A stretch of 48,685 nt of DNA from Mycobacterium sp. Lineage in GTDB: Bacteria; Actinomycetota; Actinomycetes; Mycobacteriales; Mycobacteriaceae. The notes under the pieces were generated by a model, which ran no database searches, was not told the origin of the DNA, and saw only the letters and a list, made by a program, of their open reading frames with translations. This document shows, piece by piece, positions 27,948 through 36,964 of this stretch; within the stretch, counting starts at the first letter, position 1; each line of letters begins with the position of its first letter. The DNA lies in assembly GCA_025965895.1 (NCBI GenBank), contig JAOPWC010000173.1:1-48685 (forward strand). The letters are read 5' to 3'. The position numbers and the translations under genes are program-made.

Positions 27948-28765
27948 CTAGGCGGCGATGAAGGAGAGCAGGTCTTGGTTGACCTGGTCCTTGTGGGTGG
28001 TGGTCATGGCGTGCGGGGCTCCCGGGTAGATCTTGAGGATCGAGTCGGGTACGAGCGCGGCGGCCAGGGCGGCGTTGCCTACGGGTGCGATTTGATCGTC
28101 GTCGCCGTGCAGGATCAGGGTGGGGACGTCGATCGTCTTCATGTCGTCGGTGACGTCGGTTTCGGCGAAGGCGGCGATGCCCAGATACGAGGCGGGAAAA
28201 CCGCTGAGCATCGTCTGCAGCCAGCATGCGTCGATTTGGGCTTGCGGGATCTTGGCATCAACGCGGTTGGCGCCGAAGTGCAAGGTGACCATGTCGCGGA
28301 AGTATTGGGTGCGGTCCGCCAGCAAGGCGGCGCGCATGTCGTCGAAGAACTCGGTGGGCACTCCATCGGGATGCCCGGGCGTCTGCATGACCACGGGCAC
28401 GGTCGCGCCGATGAACACCGTCTTGGCGACGCGCTGGGTGCCGTAGCGTCCGATGTAGCGGGCGATGACCCCGCCGCCGGTGGAATGACCGACCAGGATG
28501 GCGTTGGTCAGGTCCAGGGTTTCCATCAGTTCGGCCAGATCCTCGACGTAGGTGTCGACGTCGTTGCCGTTCCACGCTGGCTCGATCGGCCGTGACCTCG
28601 GCGGTCGTGCGCGACGCAGCGATAGCCCTGGTTGGCGAAGAAGAACATCTGGTCTTCGAAGGTGTCGGAGTTCAGCGAGTAGGCGTGGTTGAAGACGATC
28701 GGCTGGCCGCTGCCCCAGTCCTTCACGTAGATCTCCGTGCCGTCCTTGGTGGTAAGTGTATTCAT
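27948..28765 (-). pseudogene. Chloroperoxidase-like alpha/beta hydrolase, frameshifted
   Basis: ATG at 28765 gives MNTLTTKDGTEIYVKDWGSG, then HDRRGHGRSSQ, the standard start of non-haem chloroperoxidase/esterase proteins. Near 28588 one base is lost; the family then continues in the next frame: VDTYVEDLAELMETLDL, nucleophile elbow LVGHSTGGG, LILHGDDDQIAP (Asp) and YPGAPHAMTTTHKDQVN (His) to the stop at 27948. About 273 residues if restored, with a complete triad. Last of three leftward genes behind the duplicated regulatory region at 31247. Confidence 0.82.
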
Positions 28766-28859
28766 GTGGCGGATGCTCCTCAGCGGTGGTGTGACATGAA
28801 AGCCGTTCAGGCAAGCGGTGTTTGCACTCTTCGTCGCGACACAGACGGTTGGCCGTTGG

Positions 28860-30310
28860 TCAGCCGGCGATTGGGGGACGCTGGTCGCCGAGGCCGCCTT
28901 TGCGTTCGAGCAGTGCGCCGAGTCGCAGAATGGTGGACTCGTTGAACCACTTCGAGACGAGCTGGATCCCGATGGGGAGTTCCTCGGAGCTGAAACCGTA
29001 GGGCACGGAGAGTGCGGGCAGTCCGGTCAGGTTGAACGGTGATGTCGCGTCCATGACGTGTGTCCACGACACGGTGACACCGTCGACGACGAGTTCGAGC
29101 AGGCCGTGGGGTGTGGCGGTGACCGGGGTGACCGGGCACAGCAGCACGTCGTAGTGCTGGAAGTAGCCGGCGAACGCCGACCGCAGCGCTTCCAGCTTGG
29201 CCCGTGCCGCGAGAACTTGGGTGAACGTGGGGTCCTGCATCGCGACGATGGCCGCCCCCGTGGGGAACAGCTGGTCTTCACGACCGGCCGCCAAAGCCTT
29301 GATGTAGGGGGTCAATTCGCCGTAGACGAAGGTCGGCACGTCGCGAGGCCGTCGGCCTGCTTGAGGAACGGCACCCCGACCTGTTCGACCTCGCATCCGA
29401 AGTCGGCCAGCTGCGCGGCGGCGGCGGTGGCGGCGGTGATCTCGGGATCCACCGGTGCGAACGCGTCATCGGATACCCAGCCGACGCGGATGGTCTGGCC
29501 GGCGATCCGCGTGCTGGCGGAGTCGATGTCCTTGGCGTGGACGGCGTAGCCGTCGATGCCGTCTGGTCCGCTGAGGATGGAGTAGCCAAGGGCGACGTCA
29601 CGCACGGTGCGGGCCATCGGGCCGACGTGCCACCAGCCTGAGGTCACCGTCGGGAAGTGGCCGGTGTAGGGGATGCGGCCGTGGGTGGCCTTGAGGGCAG
29701 CGATGCCGGTGAACGCGGCCGGGCCCCGCACGGAGATCGCGACGTCGCTGCCGATACCGATCGGGGACATTCCGGCCGCGATCGCCGCGGACTCACCGCC
29801 GGAGGATCCGCCCGGGGTTCGGTCCAGATTCCAGGGGTTGTTGGTGCGCCCAGTCACCAGGTTGTCGGTTTCGGTCCACCCGGAGAATTCGGGAAGGTTG
29901 GTCTTGGCGATGGGGATGGCGCCGGCGGCCTTGAACCGGGCCACCGCGGTCGCGTCGGCGTCGGGGACGAACCCGGCGAACAGTTTGGTGCCGCGTTGGG
30001 TGGGGATGCCGGCGGTGTCGAGGGAGTCTTTGATGCTGACCGGAACTCCGTGCAGGGGGCCGAGTTCGGCGCCGCTGGCGACGGCCGTGTCGGCGGCGTC
30101 GGCGTCGCGCAGTGCGTCCTCGGCGAGCAGGGTGACGATGGCGTTGATCTTGGGGTTGACCGCGGCGATGCGGTCCAGGTGCGCTTGGACGACTTCGCGG
30201 GAGGAGACCTGCTTGGTGGCGATCAGTGCCGCCAGGGTGGTCGCGTCCTGATAGTGCAGCGGACCCGAATCCTGGCTAGTGGCCGAGTTGTCGGTCCAGG
30301 TGGTGGTCAT
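28860..30310 (-). pseudogene. Amidase-signature enzyme, frameshifted
   Basis: The N-terminal part (30310 to about 29350) has Lys94 in VSIKDSLD and TPGGSSGGESAAIAAG with the cis-Ser (Ser170), plus the expected nucleophile Ser193 in GSDVAISVRGP. Normally two Gly precede that Ser; here they are Ala-Ile, which could distort the oxyanion hole. Near 29350 the frame slips by one base and the C-terminal third continues in another frame (DVPTFVYGELTPYIK to the stop at 28860). About 480 residues if joined. Amidases hydrolyse carboxamides to acid and ammonia. AGGA precedes the ATG. Confidence 0.82.
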
Positions 30311-30374
30311 GGGCGTGTCCTAACGATGTGAGGAAGATGCTCGCCCCGTCTTCGGGACGCAGCGGCGGCCGGGC

Positions 30375-31181
30375 TTAAAAGCCCTTGGTGGCCAGCCAGT
30401 TCAGTGCGACGTCAGCGACGTCCTTCCATCCGTTGTCGATGGTCAGGGAGTGGCCCTTGCCCTCGAAGACGTGAAACTCGGTATCGGCGGGGCCCTTGGC
30501 GTACATGCCGAACACTTCTTTGGTGACCTTCAGCGGGACGGTGTGATCCTCAGTCCCCGATGTCAGCAGCAGCGGGCCCCGCTCCGCCAGATGGGTGTCG
30601 ACCTTGGCCGGTGAGTGCGGGAAGAAGTTCGCGGCGGCGTCCTGGAACAGCGGCAGCCCAGCGCCGGGGATCGTCCAGGCGTCGTGCAGGGCGTTGGACT
30701 CTTCTTCGCTCAGGGTGTTGCCGAAGGCGTAGTGGAATTGCTTGGCCGTCAGCGACACGGTGCGGTGCAGGTTCGCGGGGTTGCCGAGTACCGGGAACGC
30801 CGACTTCAGCTGCGCGAAGGGCAGTGCCTTGACGCCCTTAATCGCTGCAGGGTCGATGGCGACGGCGGCGGCGACCACCCCATTGGCCAGCAGCTCCTGG
30901 GCGATCAGGCCGCCGAAGGAATGGCCCACGACAACGGGCTTGATCTCGGGTGTGCCGATGAGCTCGGCGTAATGGTCGACCATCTGGGGGATGCCCATGT
31001 CGTTGAGGGCGTCGGGATTCTCGCGCGTCGCGGCGACCGTCGGTCCATCGCCGGGCCAGCCGGGCGCCGATGCGCTGTAGCCGTGGCTTTCGAACAGGTC
31101 GATCCAGGGCGCCCAGGCGGCGGAGTGGATCCACAGGCCGTGGATGAAGATGACCGGGTTGGTCTTGGTCGGTGTTGTCAT
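30375..31181 (-). CDS. Alpha/beta hydrolase
   Basis: 268 residues, intact. VIFIHGLWIHSAAW gives the oxyanion region, VVGHSFGGLIA the nucleophile Ser, GTEDHTVP the Asp and FEGKGHSLTID the His. Similar to hydrolases annotated as esterases or haloalkane-type enzymes; the substrate is unknown. ATG at 31181 with GAGGAG upstream; the longer frame to 31280 has no family support. First gene of a leftward set (hydrolase, amidase, chloroperoxidase-like), 66 bases from the duplicated regulatory block, so probably the promoter-proximal gene. Confidence 0.88.
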   Translation of the reverse strand: MTTPTKTNPVIFIHGLWIHSAAWAPWIDLFESHGYSASAPGWPGDGPTVAATRENPDALNDMGIPQMVDHYAELIGTPEIKPVVVGHSFGGLIAQELLANGVVAAAVAIDPAAIKGVKALPFAQLKSAFPVLGNPANLHRTVSLTAKQFHYAFGNTLSEEESNALHDAWTIPGAGLPLFQDAAANFFPHSPAKVDTHLAERGPLLLTSGTEDHTVPLKVTKEVFGMYAKGPADTEFHVFEGKGHSLTIDNGWKDVADVALNWLATKGF

Positions 31182-31246
31182 GACGTGCTCCTCGTGGTTG
31201 TCCGGTTGTGCTGCGGGTTGTCTAACGGGTCGATGTAGTTGTTGAA

Positions 31247-31350
31247 GCGGTGGAAGCCGTCGAGCGGCCTGGCTAAACAATGCGCCCTCGATCAGATCGG
31301 AAAAAGGGGCAATATCCGCTCACACTCATCGAATCTAGCGATCAATTGCG
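31247..31350 (-). promoter_or_regulatory. Duplicated upstream regulatory block, copy 1
   Basis: 104 bases matching 35221-35324 without gaps, 13 mismatches by my count. The best-kept part, 31286-31331, has TCGATCAGATC, GAAAAAGGGGCAATATCC and GCTCACACTCATCG. It contains an imperfect dyad CGATCAG...CTCATCG. It lies upstream of the leftward alpha/beta hydrolase gene in the same orientation as copy 2 upstream of a carbonic anhydrase. Read as a promoter/operator used by the nearby LysR-type regulator (inference). The rest of the 31351-31587 gap shows no gene. Confidence 0.65.
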
Positions 31351-31587
31351 TCCCGTTCCCAGCGGGATTGCAGCGCCTCCAACGCCGGGCCGTGCGGCAT
31401 TCGGCGCAACCGACAGGCGAAGCGCCCCGGGCGCTTTCACTGGCATGGCGGTCATGCCTGAGCAGCGCGGCGATGCGTTCCCAAGCGGCCACGCGGCCGC
31501 CTCGGGGTGGCGATGTGGCACGGATGACAGACGGGAGTGCACGTAGTAACGAAGACGCGGCGGGTTGATGCAGCCCACAATGGGCCC

Positions 31588-32652
31588 ATGTGTGATGCCG
31601 GTTGCGCGCTCACCGGCGTGGTCGCCGCCTCCAACCCGCGCGGGGCGGAGGGCCCAGCGGTGGACCCGATCGCCTTGGAACCGGTTGACGAGGTCGTCAT
31701 CACCACGCCGATGGACAACAGCTACGACGCGTTGATGGGTGACACCGGTCCCGCCCATCGCACGCCGTTCGCCCGAACGGCTGCCGTTGCGGCCCCGCAG
31801 TTCGCCGACGGGCGCACGGTGGCCGGTTTGGTCGCCGAGCACGGATTCTCCGCTCTTGTCACGACCCGCCGCGGAAAGACCTCGCACACAGTCTTGTTCG
31901 ACACCGGCGTCTCCCCGGACGGGATGGCGACCAACATCGAGCGCCTCGGCCTGGACGTGGCCGCGATCGAGGTCGTGGTGCTCAGTCACGGCCACTTCGA
32001 TCACGCAGGTGGCTTCCCCGGCCTGGCCCGGCTGCGGGGACGCAGCGGGATGCCGCTCACGGTTCACCCACTGGTCTGGAGTCGGCGCCGTGTCGCCGTG
32101 CCCGACCAACACCATTGGGACATGCCGACGCTGAACCGGTCCGCCCTGGAGGCTGAGGGTCTTGAGGTGATCGAACGGCGGCAGCCGTCACTGCTGCTGG
32201 ACAGTTCAGTGCTGATCACCGGGGAGGTCGACCGCACCACCGACTTCGAGCACGGCATGCCGAATCATGAGGCGTGGCGCGACGGACGCTGGGAGCCCGA
32301 CCCGCTGATCCTCGACGAGCAGGCGCTGGTGGTCAACGTCGGCGGTCGCGGCCTGGTTGTGCTCACCGGGTGCGGTCACGCCGGCGCGGTGAACATCGCC
32401 CGCCACGCCATGCGGCTGACGGGAGTGGACCGGCTGCATGCCCTGCTCGGCGGCTTCCACCTGAGCGGGCCGGCCTTCGAACCCATCATCGAACCCACCG
32501 TCGCCGCGTTCACCGACATGGCGCCCGACCTGCTGGTGCCCGCGCACTGCACCGGCTGGAAGGCTCAGCATCGGCTGGCCGCCGCTCTTCCCGGCGCGTT
32601 CGTACCCAATGCGGTCGGCACCTCATTCACCCTCGCAGGATCAGCAACCTAG
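31588..32652 (+). CDS. MBL-fold hydrolase, COG1237-like
   Basis: 354 residues. VVLSHGHFDHAGG is the HxHxDH metal motif, with TGCGHAGAVNIARHA, LLGGFHLSGP and VPAHCTGWKA completing the site. This order (including GGFHL) is that of dihydropterin-ribofuranosyl-aminobenzene phosphate synthase-like MBL proteins (COG1237), known in methanopterin biosynthesis but widespread in bacteria with unknown roles. Start at ATG 31588; the first 70 residues before the fold (MCDAGCALTG...) are unusual and contain two Cys. A carbonic anhydrase gene follows 127 bases later on the same strand. Confidence 0.8.
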   Translation: MCDAGCALTGVVAASNPRGAEGPAVDPIALEPVDEVVITTPMDNSYDALMGDTGPAHRTPFARTAAVAAPQFADGRTVAGLVAEHGFSALVTTRRGKTSHTVLFDTGVSPDGMATNIERLGLDVAAIEVVVLSHGHFDHAGGFPGLARLRGRSGMPLTVHPLVWSRRRVAVPDQHHWDMPTLNRSALEAEGLEVIERRQPSLLLDSSVLITGEVDRTTDFEHGMPNHEAWRDGRWEPDPLILDEQALVVNVGGRGLVVLTGCGHAGAVNIARHAMRLTGVDRLHALLGGFHLSGPAFEPIIEPTVAAFTDMAPDLLVPAHCTGWKAQHRLAAALPGAFVPNAVGTSFTLAGSAT

Positions 32653-32779
32653 AGATCAGCGAGCGACGATCGGTACCGAATCGAGCGAAAGCAGGCATAC
32701 GCAATGACCGAATCAAGCTGTACAACAACACTATCGACGCCGGGCATCGCCGGTTCGACGGTCACACTGGCACGCTCTG

Positions 32780-33316
32780 ATGACTGACCCGCATGATCTG
32801 ACCACGCGCAATGCGGGGTTCGCCGCCTCGGAATTTCGTACGGGCCTGACGATCAATCCCAGCGGCAACATGATGGTCGTCGGGTGCGTCGACCCTCGGG
32901 TCGACCCGGCCCATGTACTGGGGCTCGACAATGGTGAGGCGGCGATCATCCGAAACGTCGGCGGCCGGATCACGCCGGCAACACTGCGGACGATGGCGCT
33001 GCTGGGCAAGGTCGGCGCGGCCAACGCCAGTACGCACCGGCCGGGGGATTGGAACCTGGTCATCGTGCACCACACTGATTGCGGGATGACCGATCTGGCG
33101 CCCTTTCCGGACCTGTTGGCCGAGTATTTCGAAATCCCGTTAGCGGAGCTGGAAGCGAAGTCGGTTAGCGATCCCGTCGGGTCGGTCCGAGTCGACGCCG
33201 ATGTCATCCTGGGCGCTCTCCACGGGACCGCTTTCCTGGTGTCGGGTCTGGTGTACGACGTGGATACCGGTCTCATCGAGATGGTTGTCCCGCCCACACC
33301 GTTATCCCTTGGGTAG
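32780..33316 (+). CDS. Beta-class carbonic anhydrase-like protein, first copy
   Basis: 178 residues. Zinc ligands Cys36 (VVGCVDPRVD), His98 and Cys101 (VHHTDCGM); the Asp-Arg dyad of beta-carbonic anhydrases is present in DPRVD. It would catalyse CO2/bicarbonate interconversion in the cytoplasm; some proteins of this fold act instead on CS2 or COS. The C-terminus ends in YDVDTGLIEMVVP. A diverged paralogue lies at 34662 on the other strand. ATG 32780 overlaps the stop of a short upstream frame; no strong ribosome binding site is seen. Confidence 0.85.
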   Translation: MTDPHDLTTRNAGFAASEFRTGLTINPSGNMMVVGCVDPRVDPAHVLGLDNGEAAIIRNVGGRITPATLRTMALLGKVGAANASTHRPGDWNLVIVHHTDCGMTDLAPFPDLLAEYFEIPLAELEAKSVSDPVGSVRVDADVILGALHGTAFLVSGLVYDVDTGLIEMVVPPTPLSLG

Positions 33317-33358
33317 GAGCAACCCCAGGGGTGCGCGTGGTGTCTCAGTCTCGATGTA

Positions 33359-33568
33359 CTAGTCCGGGTCTGGGCGCAGGGCGTCGAGGACTCGCTGGCG
33401 GTTCACGACGAGCAAGCCCATCTCCTGATCCAGCACTGTCGAGCTGGCTGGTCCGGTCCATCCGGGAAAGGCCGGGACCTGCGATCTGGCCTCGGTGTAG
33501 TCGCGGAGCGCGTGGATTGTGTTGTCGAGCAGCTGCAGGTCGGTCACGTGGTTGCCGTGAGTGTTCAT
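33359..33568 (-). CDS. Small hypothetical protein
   Basis: 69 residues from the ATG at 33568, with AGGA about 10 bases upstream. The composition is normal for a soluble protein (LQLLDNTIHALRDYTEARSQ; LDQEMGLLVVNRQRVLDAL), with two predicted helices. No family recognised. It follows the NmrA gene on the same strand (114 bases after its stop), so it may be the last gene of the leftward carbonic anhydrase-NmrA set. Confidence 0.5.
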   Translation of the reverse strand: MNTHGNHVTDLQLLDNTIHALRDYTEARSQVPAFPGWTGPASSTVLDQEMGLLVVNRQRVLDALRPDPD

Positions 33569-33681
33569 GTCGCTGTCCTAGTGCTGGGGCTTGATCGGAC
33601 CGGACACTGGTCCAACGCCGGCTGATCCCTTTGTTTCCGAAAACGTCGAGCTGCGCGGTGCCCAGTGAAGCGGGGGGCGCG

Positions 33682-34593
33682 TCAGGGTGTCGCGGTGGCG
33701 GGTTGTGGGGGTATGAATTGGTCGCGGTTAGCTTCCACGAAGTCGCGCACGCTCATCGGGGGTATGCCGGTCAGTTGTTCGACGGTGTTGGTGGGTGTGC
33801 CGGCGAGGCGCCCGTCTTGCAGGTCGACCATGACCGCACCGATGTGTTGGCCGACATAGCTTCCCAGGTGCGGTATCGCGGCGGCGGCGGCCTGGAAGTC
33901 CGCGATCGGGAGATCGTAGTACCGAATGGGCCGGTCGAGGACGTCGCCGAGTGTGTCGGCCATGTCGGCGGCGCTCATCTCCGCGGGCCCGTCGAGAAGA
34001 TAGGTCTGCCCGGCATGTGGCTTCGGATCGGACAGAACGGCCGCGATGACCCGGCCCTGGTCTTGGGCCGCGATGGGCGAGAATCGGCCGGTGCCGAACG
34101 GGATGGCCAGGACGTCGTTGTCGACGATACCGCCGATGGAGAAGTCGTAGGTCAACCACTCGTCGAAGAGCGTGGGGCGCAGATGCGTCACCGGGATACC
34201 GGACCAGTCGAAGATCTGCTCGGCGATCCAATGGTTCTGGGCGGAGTGGCTTTTGGAGTCCCGGCGCGCCGTCCGCTGGGAGAGGTTGACGATGGCTCCA
34301 ACGCCGGCCTCATGAGCCGCCTGGGCGAAATATGATGTGGCGTCGAGCAGGCGTGGGTGAAGTGGGAACACGAAGTATGCCGAGTCGACGTCTTCCATGG
34401 CCGCTCTGACGCTGTCGATGTCGAGCTGGTCGCCGATGATGATCTCGGCGCCGAGGGCGCGGAGCGCGTCGGCTCGTGGGCCCTCCTGGTGGACGAGTGC
34501 CCGGACGTGATGGCCGCTTCCTTGCAGTGCCTGGATCGTGGCGTACCCGGTGGACCCGGTCGCGCCGGTTACCAGGAGTTGAGATGCACTCAT
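33682..34593 (-). CDS. NmrA-like NAD(P)-binding protein
   Basis: 303 residues. LLVTGATGSTGYATIQAL is the Rossmann motif, with no YxxxK catalytic pair, as in the NmrA/atypical SDR group that senses NAD(P) or reduces quinones (QOR2-like). SAYFVFPLHPRLLDAT and VTHLRPTLFDEWL are typical of the group. Lies 68 bases downstream of the second carbonic anhydrase on the same strand, so probably co-transcribed. Function is redox sensing or an unknown reduction. Confidence 0.87.
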   Translation of the reverse strand: MSASQLLVTGATGSTGYATIQALQGSGHHVRALVHQEGPRADALRALGAEIIIGDQLDIDSVRAAMEDVDSAYFVFPLHPRLLDATSYFAQAAHEAGVGAIVNLSQRTARRDSKSHSAQNHWIAEQIFDWSGIPVTHLRPTLFDEWLTYDFSIGGIVDNDVLAIPFGTGRFSPIAAQDQGRVIAAVLSDPKPHAGQTYLLDGPAEMSAADMADTLGDVLDRPIRYYDLPIADFQAAAAAIPHLGSYVGQHIGAVMVDLQDGRLAGTPTNTVEQLTGIPPMSVRDFVEANRDQFIPPQPATATP

Positions 34594-34661
34594 GTTCGAT
34601 TCCTACCGATTCTGGTGGTGGTTGTGAAAGGTGTTGTGCTGCAGTGGGTGACGGCGGCGGG

Positions 34662-35186
34662 CTAGGGCGCCGCGGGAACGACGTTCTCGATCAGTCCCGT
34701 CTCGACGTCGTAGACGTAGCCGGAGGAGCGCATCCCGCTGGGCAGGTTCGGGTCGGCCCGCAAAGCCGCGACATCGACCTCGACTGCCTTGCGGGGGTCG
34801 CCGACCATCTTCGCGTCCAACGATTCCTCGTCGACACCAAGGAACTCGGCGAGCTTCTCCCGCTCACCCTGCATGCGCAGGATCCCGCAGTCGGTGTGCT
34901 GGAGGACGATGAAGTTCCATCCCTTGTCGAAATCACCGCCGGCGCCCTGGGTGAGCTTGCGCAACAGCGCCAGCTCCTTGAGCACCGAAGGGGTGACGCG
35001 GCCGCCGATATTGCGGATGACAGCACCCTCCCCCAGCTCGATGCCGAGGATCTGAGCCGGGTCAACCCGCGGATCCACACAGCCGATGATGAAGACCTTC
35101 AACGACGGGATGATGCGCAGACCGGGGGCGAGCCCATGTGCCGCGAACTCGGTGTGGCGCTGTGTCAGAGTGTCCAATGCGTCCAT
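34662..35186 (-). CDS. Beta-class carbonic anhydrase-like protein, second copy
   Basis: 174 residues. Cys36 (IIGCVDPRVD), His97 and Cys100 (LQHTDCGI) form the zinc site. It shares with the 32780 protein the NGG-like turn (IRNIGGRVTPSVL) and the YDVETGLIENVVP end, so the two are diverged paralogues. First gene of a leftward set with NmrA; GAAGGAGCAG just upstream of the ATG is the ribosome binding site. The duplicated regulatory block starts 35 bases upstream of the gene, with the LysR gene divergent beyond it, the classical layout for LysR control. Confidence 0.87.
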   Translation of the reverse strand: MDALDTLTQRHTEFAAHGLAPGLRIIPSLKVFIIGCVDPRVDPAQILGIELGEGAVIRNIGGRVTPSVLKELALLRKLTQGAGGDFDKGWNFIVLQHTDCGILRMQGEREKLAEFLGVDEESLDAKMVGDPRKAVEVDVAALRADPNLPSGMRSSGYVYDVETGLIENVVPAAP

Positions 35187-35220
35187 GATCTGCTCCTTCA
35201 GTGCTGCGGGATTCCGCTTC

Positions 35221-35324
35221 GCGGTGGAAGCCGTCTCTCGGCTTGGCTACACAGTGCGCCGTCGATCAGATCCGAAAAAGGGGCAATATCCGCTCACACT
35301 CATCGGATGTAACGATCAATCGCA
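35221..35324 (-). promoter_or_regulatory. Duplicated upstream regulatory block, copy 2
   Basis: Gap-free 104-base match to 31247-31350. It occupies the divergent gap between the leftward carbonic anhydrase gene and the rightward LysR gene, where LysR-type regulators normally bind. The segment around GGGGCAATATCCGCTCACAC is nearly invariant between copies. On the minus strand TTGCCCC could serve as a -35 element, but I cannot assign a -10 with confidence. Confidence 0.65.
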
Positions 35325-35366
35325 ACCCGGGCGCCGGGCCCACACCAGGCCATATCGTCTGATTTC

Positions 35367-36315
35367 ATGGAGGTACGCCAGCTCGAGGCGTTTGTGGCGG
35401 TGGCCACCGAACTGCACTTCGGGCGTGCCGCCGAGCGGCTCCATGTCGCCCAGCCCCACCCTGAGCGAACTGGTCCGCCGGTTGGAGCGCGAGGTCGGTA
35501 CACCGCTGCTGACCCGCACCACCCGCCGGGTCGCGTTGACCGGCGCAGGATTCGAACTCCTCGGCCGCGCCAAGGTCATCATCGACGACGTCGCAGCAGC
35601 CACCGCGGCAGTGCGCCGCGTCGCCCACGGCGACGCCGGCACCGTGCAACTGGGCATCACCCCACCCGTAGCGCCCGTCCTAGCACCACACCTGGCCGCG
35701 GCCTTGCAGGATCAAGCACCCGAGGTCCACCTCGTAGTGCGCCGGATGTGGCTGCCCGACCTTGTCCGGGCTGTCGCCGACGGCACAGTCGACGTGTCGA
35801 TCACGTGCGGCCTCGTGCCCGACCCGCCCGGCGTCGTAGGCGAAGTCTTCTGCGGCGAACCGCTCCTGGTAGTCCTGCGCGACAGTCACCGCCTCGCACA
35901 CCAAGACAGCGTGAAACTGGCCGACCTGGCCCGTAACCGACTCGGCATCCCCAGCGATGGCCTCTTCCCCGCGTGGGCACTCGCCCAACGCCAAGCCCTC
36001 GACCAGGCCGCAATATCGCCCCCAATGGCCGAACTCGCCGCCAGCGATCTATCCGCAACCACATGGACGTCCCAGTCGGAGCTCGACTGGATCATCACCA
36101 CCGCAGCCCTCGCCGGCTCCACTCCCGGCACCGTCATACGACCGATCTCACCGTTGACACTGATGCCGCACCAACTGCAGTGGAACCCCGACCGCGCGCA
36201 GACCGCCGCCGTCGCCCGCTTCGTGCACCTAGCCCTCACCCTCGACGTTCCGCCAGGCTGGCACACTCAGCCAGCGCACCTGCGACACGACACTTCGCCC
36301 CAGAAACGGGACTGA
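35367..36315 (+). pseudogene. LysR-family regulator, one-base frameshift in the N-terminal domain
   Basis: ATG 35367 gives MEVRQLEAFVAVATELHFG and RAAERLHVAQP, the LysR winged helix-turn-helix. At 35453-35458 there is a run of four C where the family needs three; the frame then continues elsewhere as TLSELVRRLEREVGTPLLTR to the end (PQKRD, 36315). With one C removed the protein is about 315 residues with a normal effector domain (GTVQLGITPPVAP, VSITCGLVP). As written it is broken. The homopolymer position makes a sequencing error possible. Confidence 0.85.
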
Positions 36316-36480
36316 AGCACCCAAGAGCCTTGCCACCTAGCTGCAGCATCACCGCGCCGCAGGCCAACGAAAGTCAATGGCGTCGAAGACATTCGAGAGC
36401 TTCCCCGCCGCCGCGACGCCGCCGACGATCATGCGGCTCAGGATGACGCCGTGACACGCGCGGGGGGGCGTGTCGCGTCT

Positions 36481-36620
36481 GTGGGTTCTCATTTCCGATG
36501 TCATATTGCGGTACCGCGGATAGTGGCCCATCGATGACGCAGGTAGAGGCCGTTTCTCTGTTGACATGATATGGTCGATGACACGAAGGTGGGACTGGGA
36601 CAAGGGTTTTGAGACCCGAC
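36481..36620. mobile_element. Candidate 140-bp mini-element with type B ends
   Basis: Left end GTGGGTTCTCA (36481-36491)-N7-TGTCA; right end TGAGACCCGAC (36610-36620), 9 of 11 positions matching when inverted. The 7 bases before the left end (CGCGTCT, 36474-36480) and after the right end (AGCGTCT, 36621-36627) share GCGTCT. There is no coding content. It looks like a shortened derivative of the larger elements, with the ends retained and the cargo lost. The left flank (36316-36473) holds no gene and no mirror half-site. Confidence 0.55.
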
Positions 36621-36727
36621 AGCGTCTGTAGGGTCTCATTTTCGATGTCATTTCCCGGGGGCCTGACCTGCGGCGATCAAGGGTGTCTCACGCGATGTCA
36701 CCGCGCGTTCGTCTCAAACTCGTGTCC
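36579..36727. repeat. Composite recombinase-site array, type B, copy S5
   Basis: The left half has TGACA (36579)-N7, GGACA (36598)-N7 and the arm TGAGACCCGAC (36610-36620). The core spacer is AGCGTCT and the right arm GTAGGGTCTCA (36628-36638), matching the inverted left arm at 10 of 11 positions. Right half units: TCTCA-N7-TGTCA at 36634, GTCTCA-N5-TGTCA at 36685, GTCTCA-N6-TGTCC at 36711. The arm and unit spacings (57, 26) are those of S2 although the motifs have diverged. Confidence 0.82.
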
Positions 36728-36814
36728 TTTTTTCAACATCGCCTCATGAGGTCCGCGCATCGCTGCTGATCAGCGCACGCCCCTCAACGTATTTGGCCAA
36801 GATGACACCGGAGG

Positions 36815-36964
36815 TGACACGAAAGTGAGACAATGACACTAGGCACCGAGCATTGGCTGCTGATGTAGGTTTCCACCGCGAATGGCATCTCGCGACCAAC
36901 GTGACCTGTGCTTTTCTAATTTGTCTCCGACGATGGTGCGCAGGCTTGTCTCAGAATCGCTGCA
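36815..36964. repeat. Degenerate composite array S6
   Basis: TGACA at 36815 and 36834 (19 apart, as in S5), then a poor arm. On the right, GTAGGTTTCCA (36865-36875)-N7-TGGCA, GTCTCC (36923)-N5-TGGTG and GTCTCA (36948)-N6-CTGCA, spaced 58 and 25. Half-sites have drifted but positions are kept, so this is an old end junction. No gene is seen from 36965 to 37226. Confidence 0.6.

Noticed and set aside
27717..36620. An 8.9-kb type B element from S3 to S5 equivalent to the type A element
   Set aside because: End arms match at 9 of 11 positions but the flanking bases (ATCGGGT and AGCGTCT) do not agree, so a single insertion with matching flanks is not supported.
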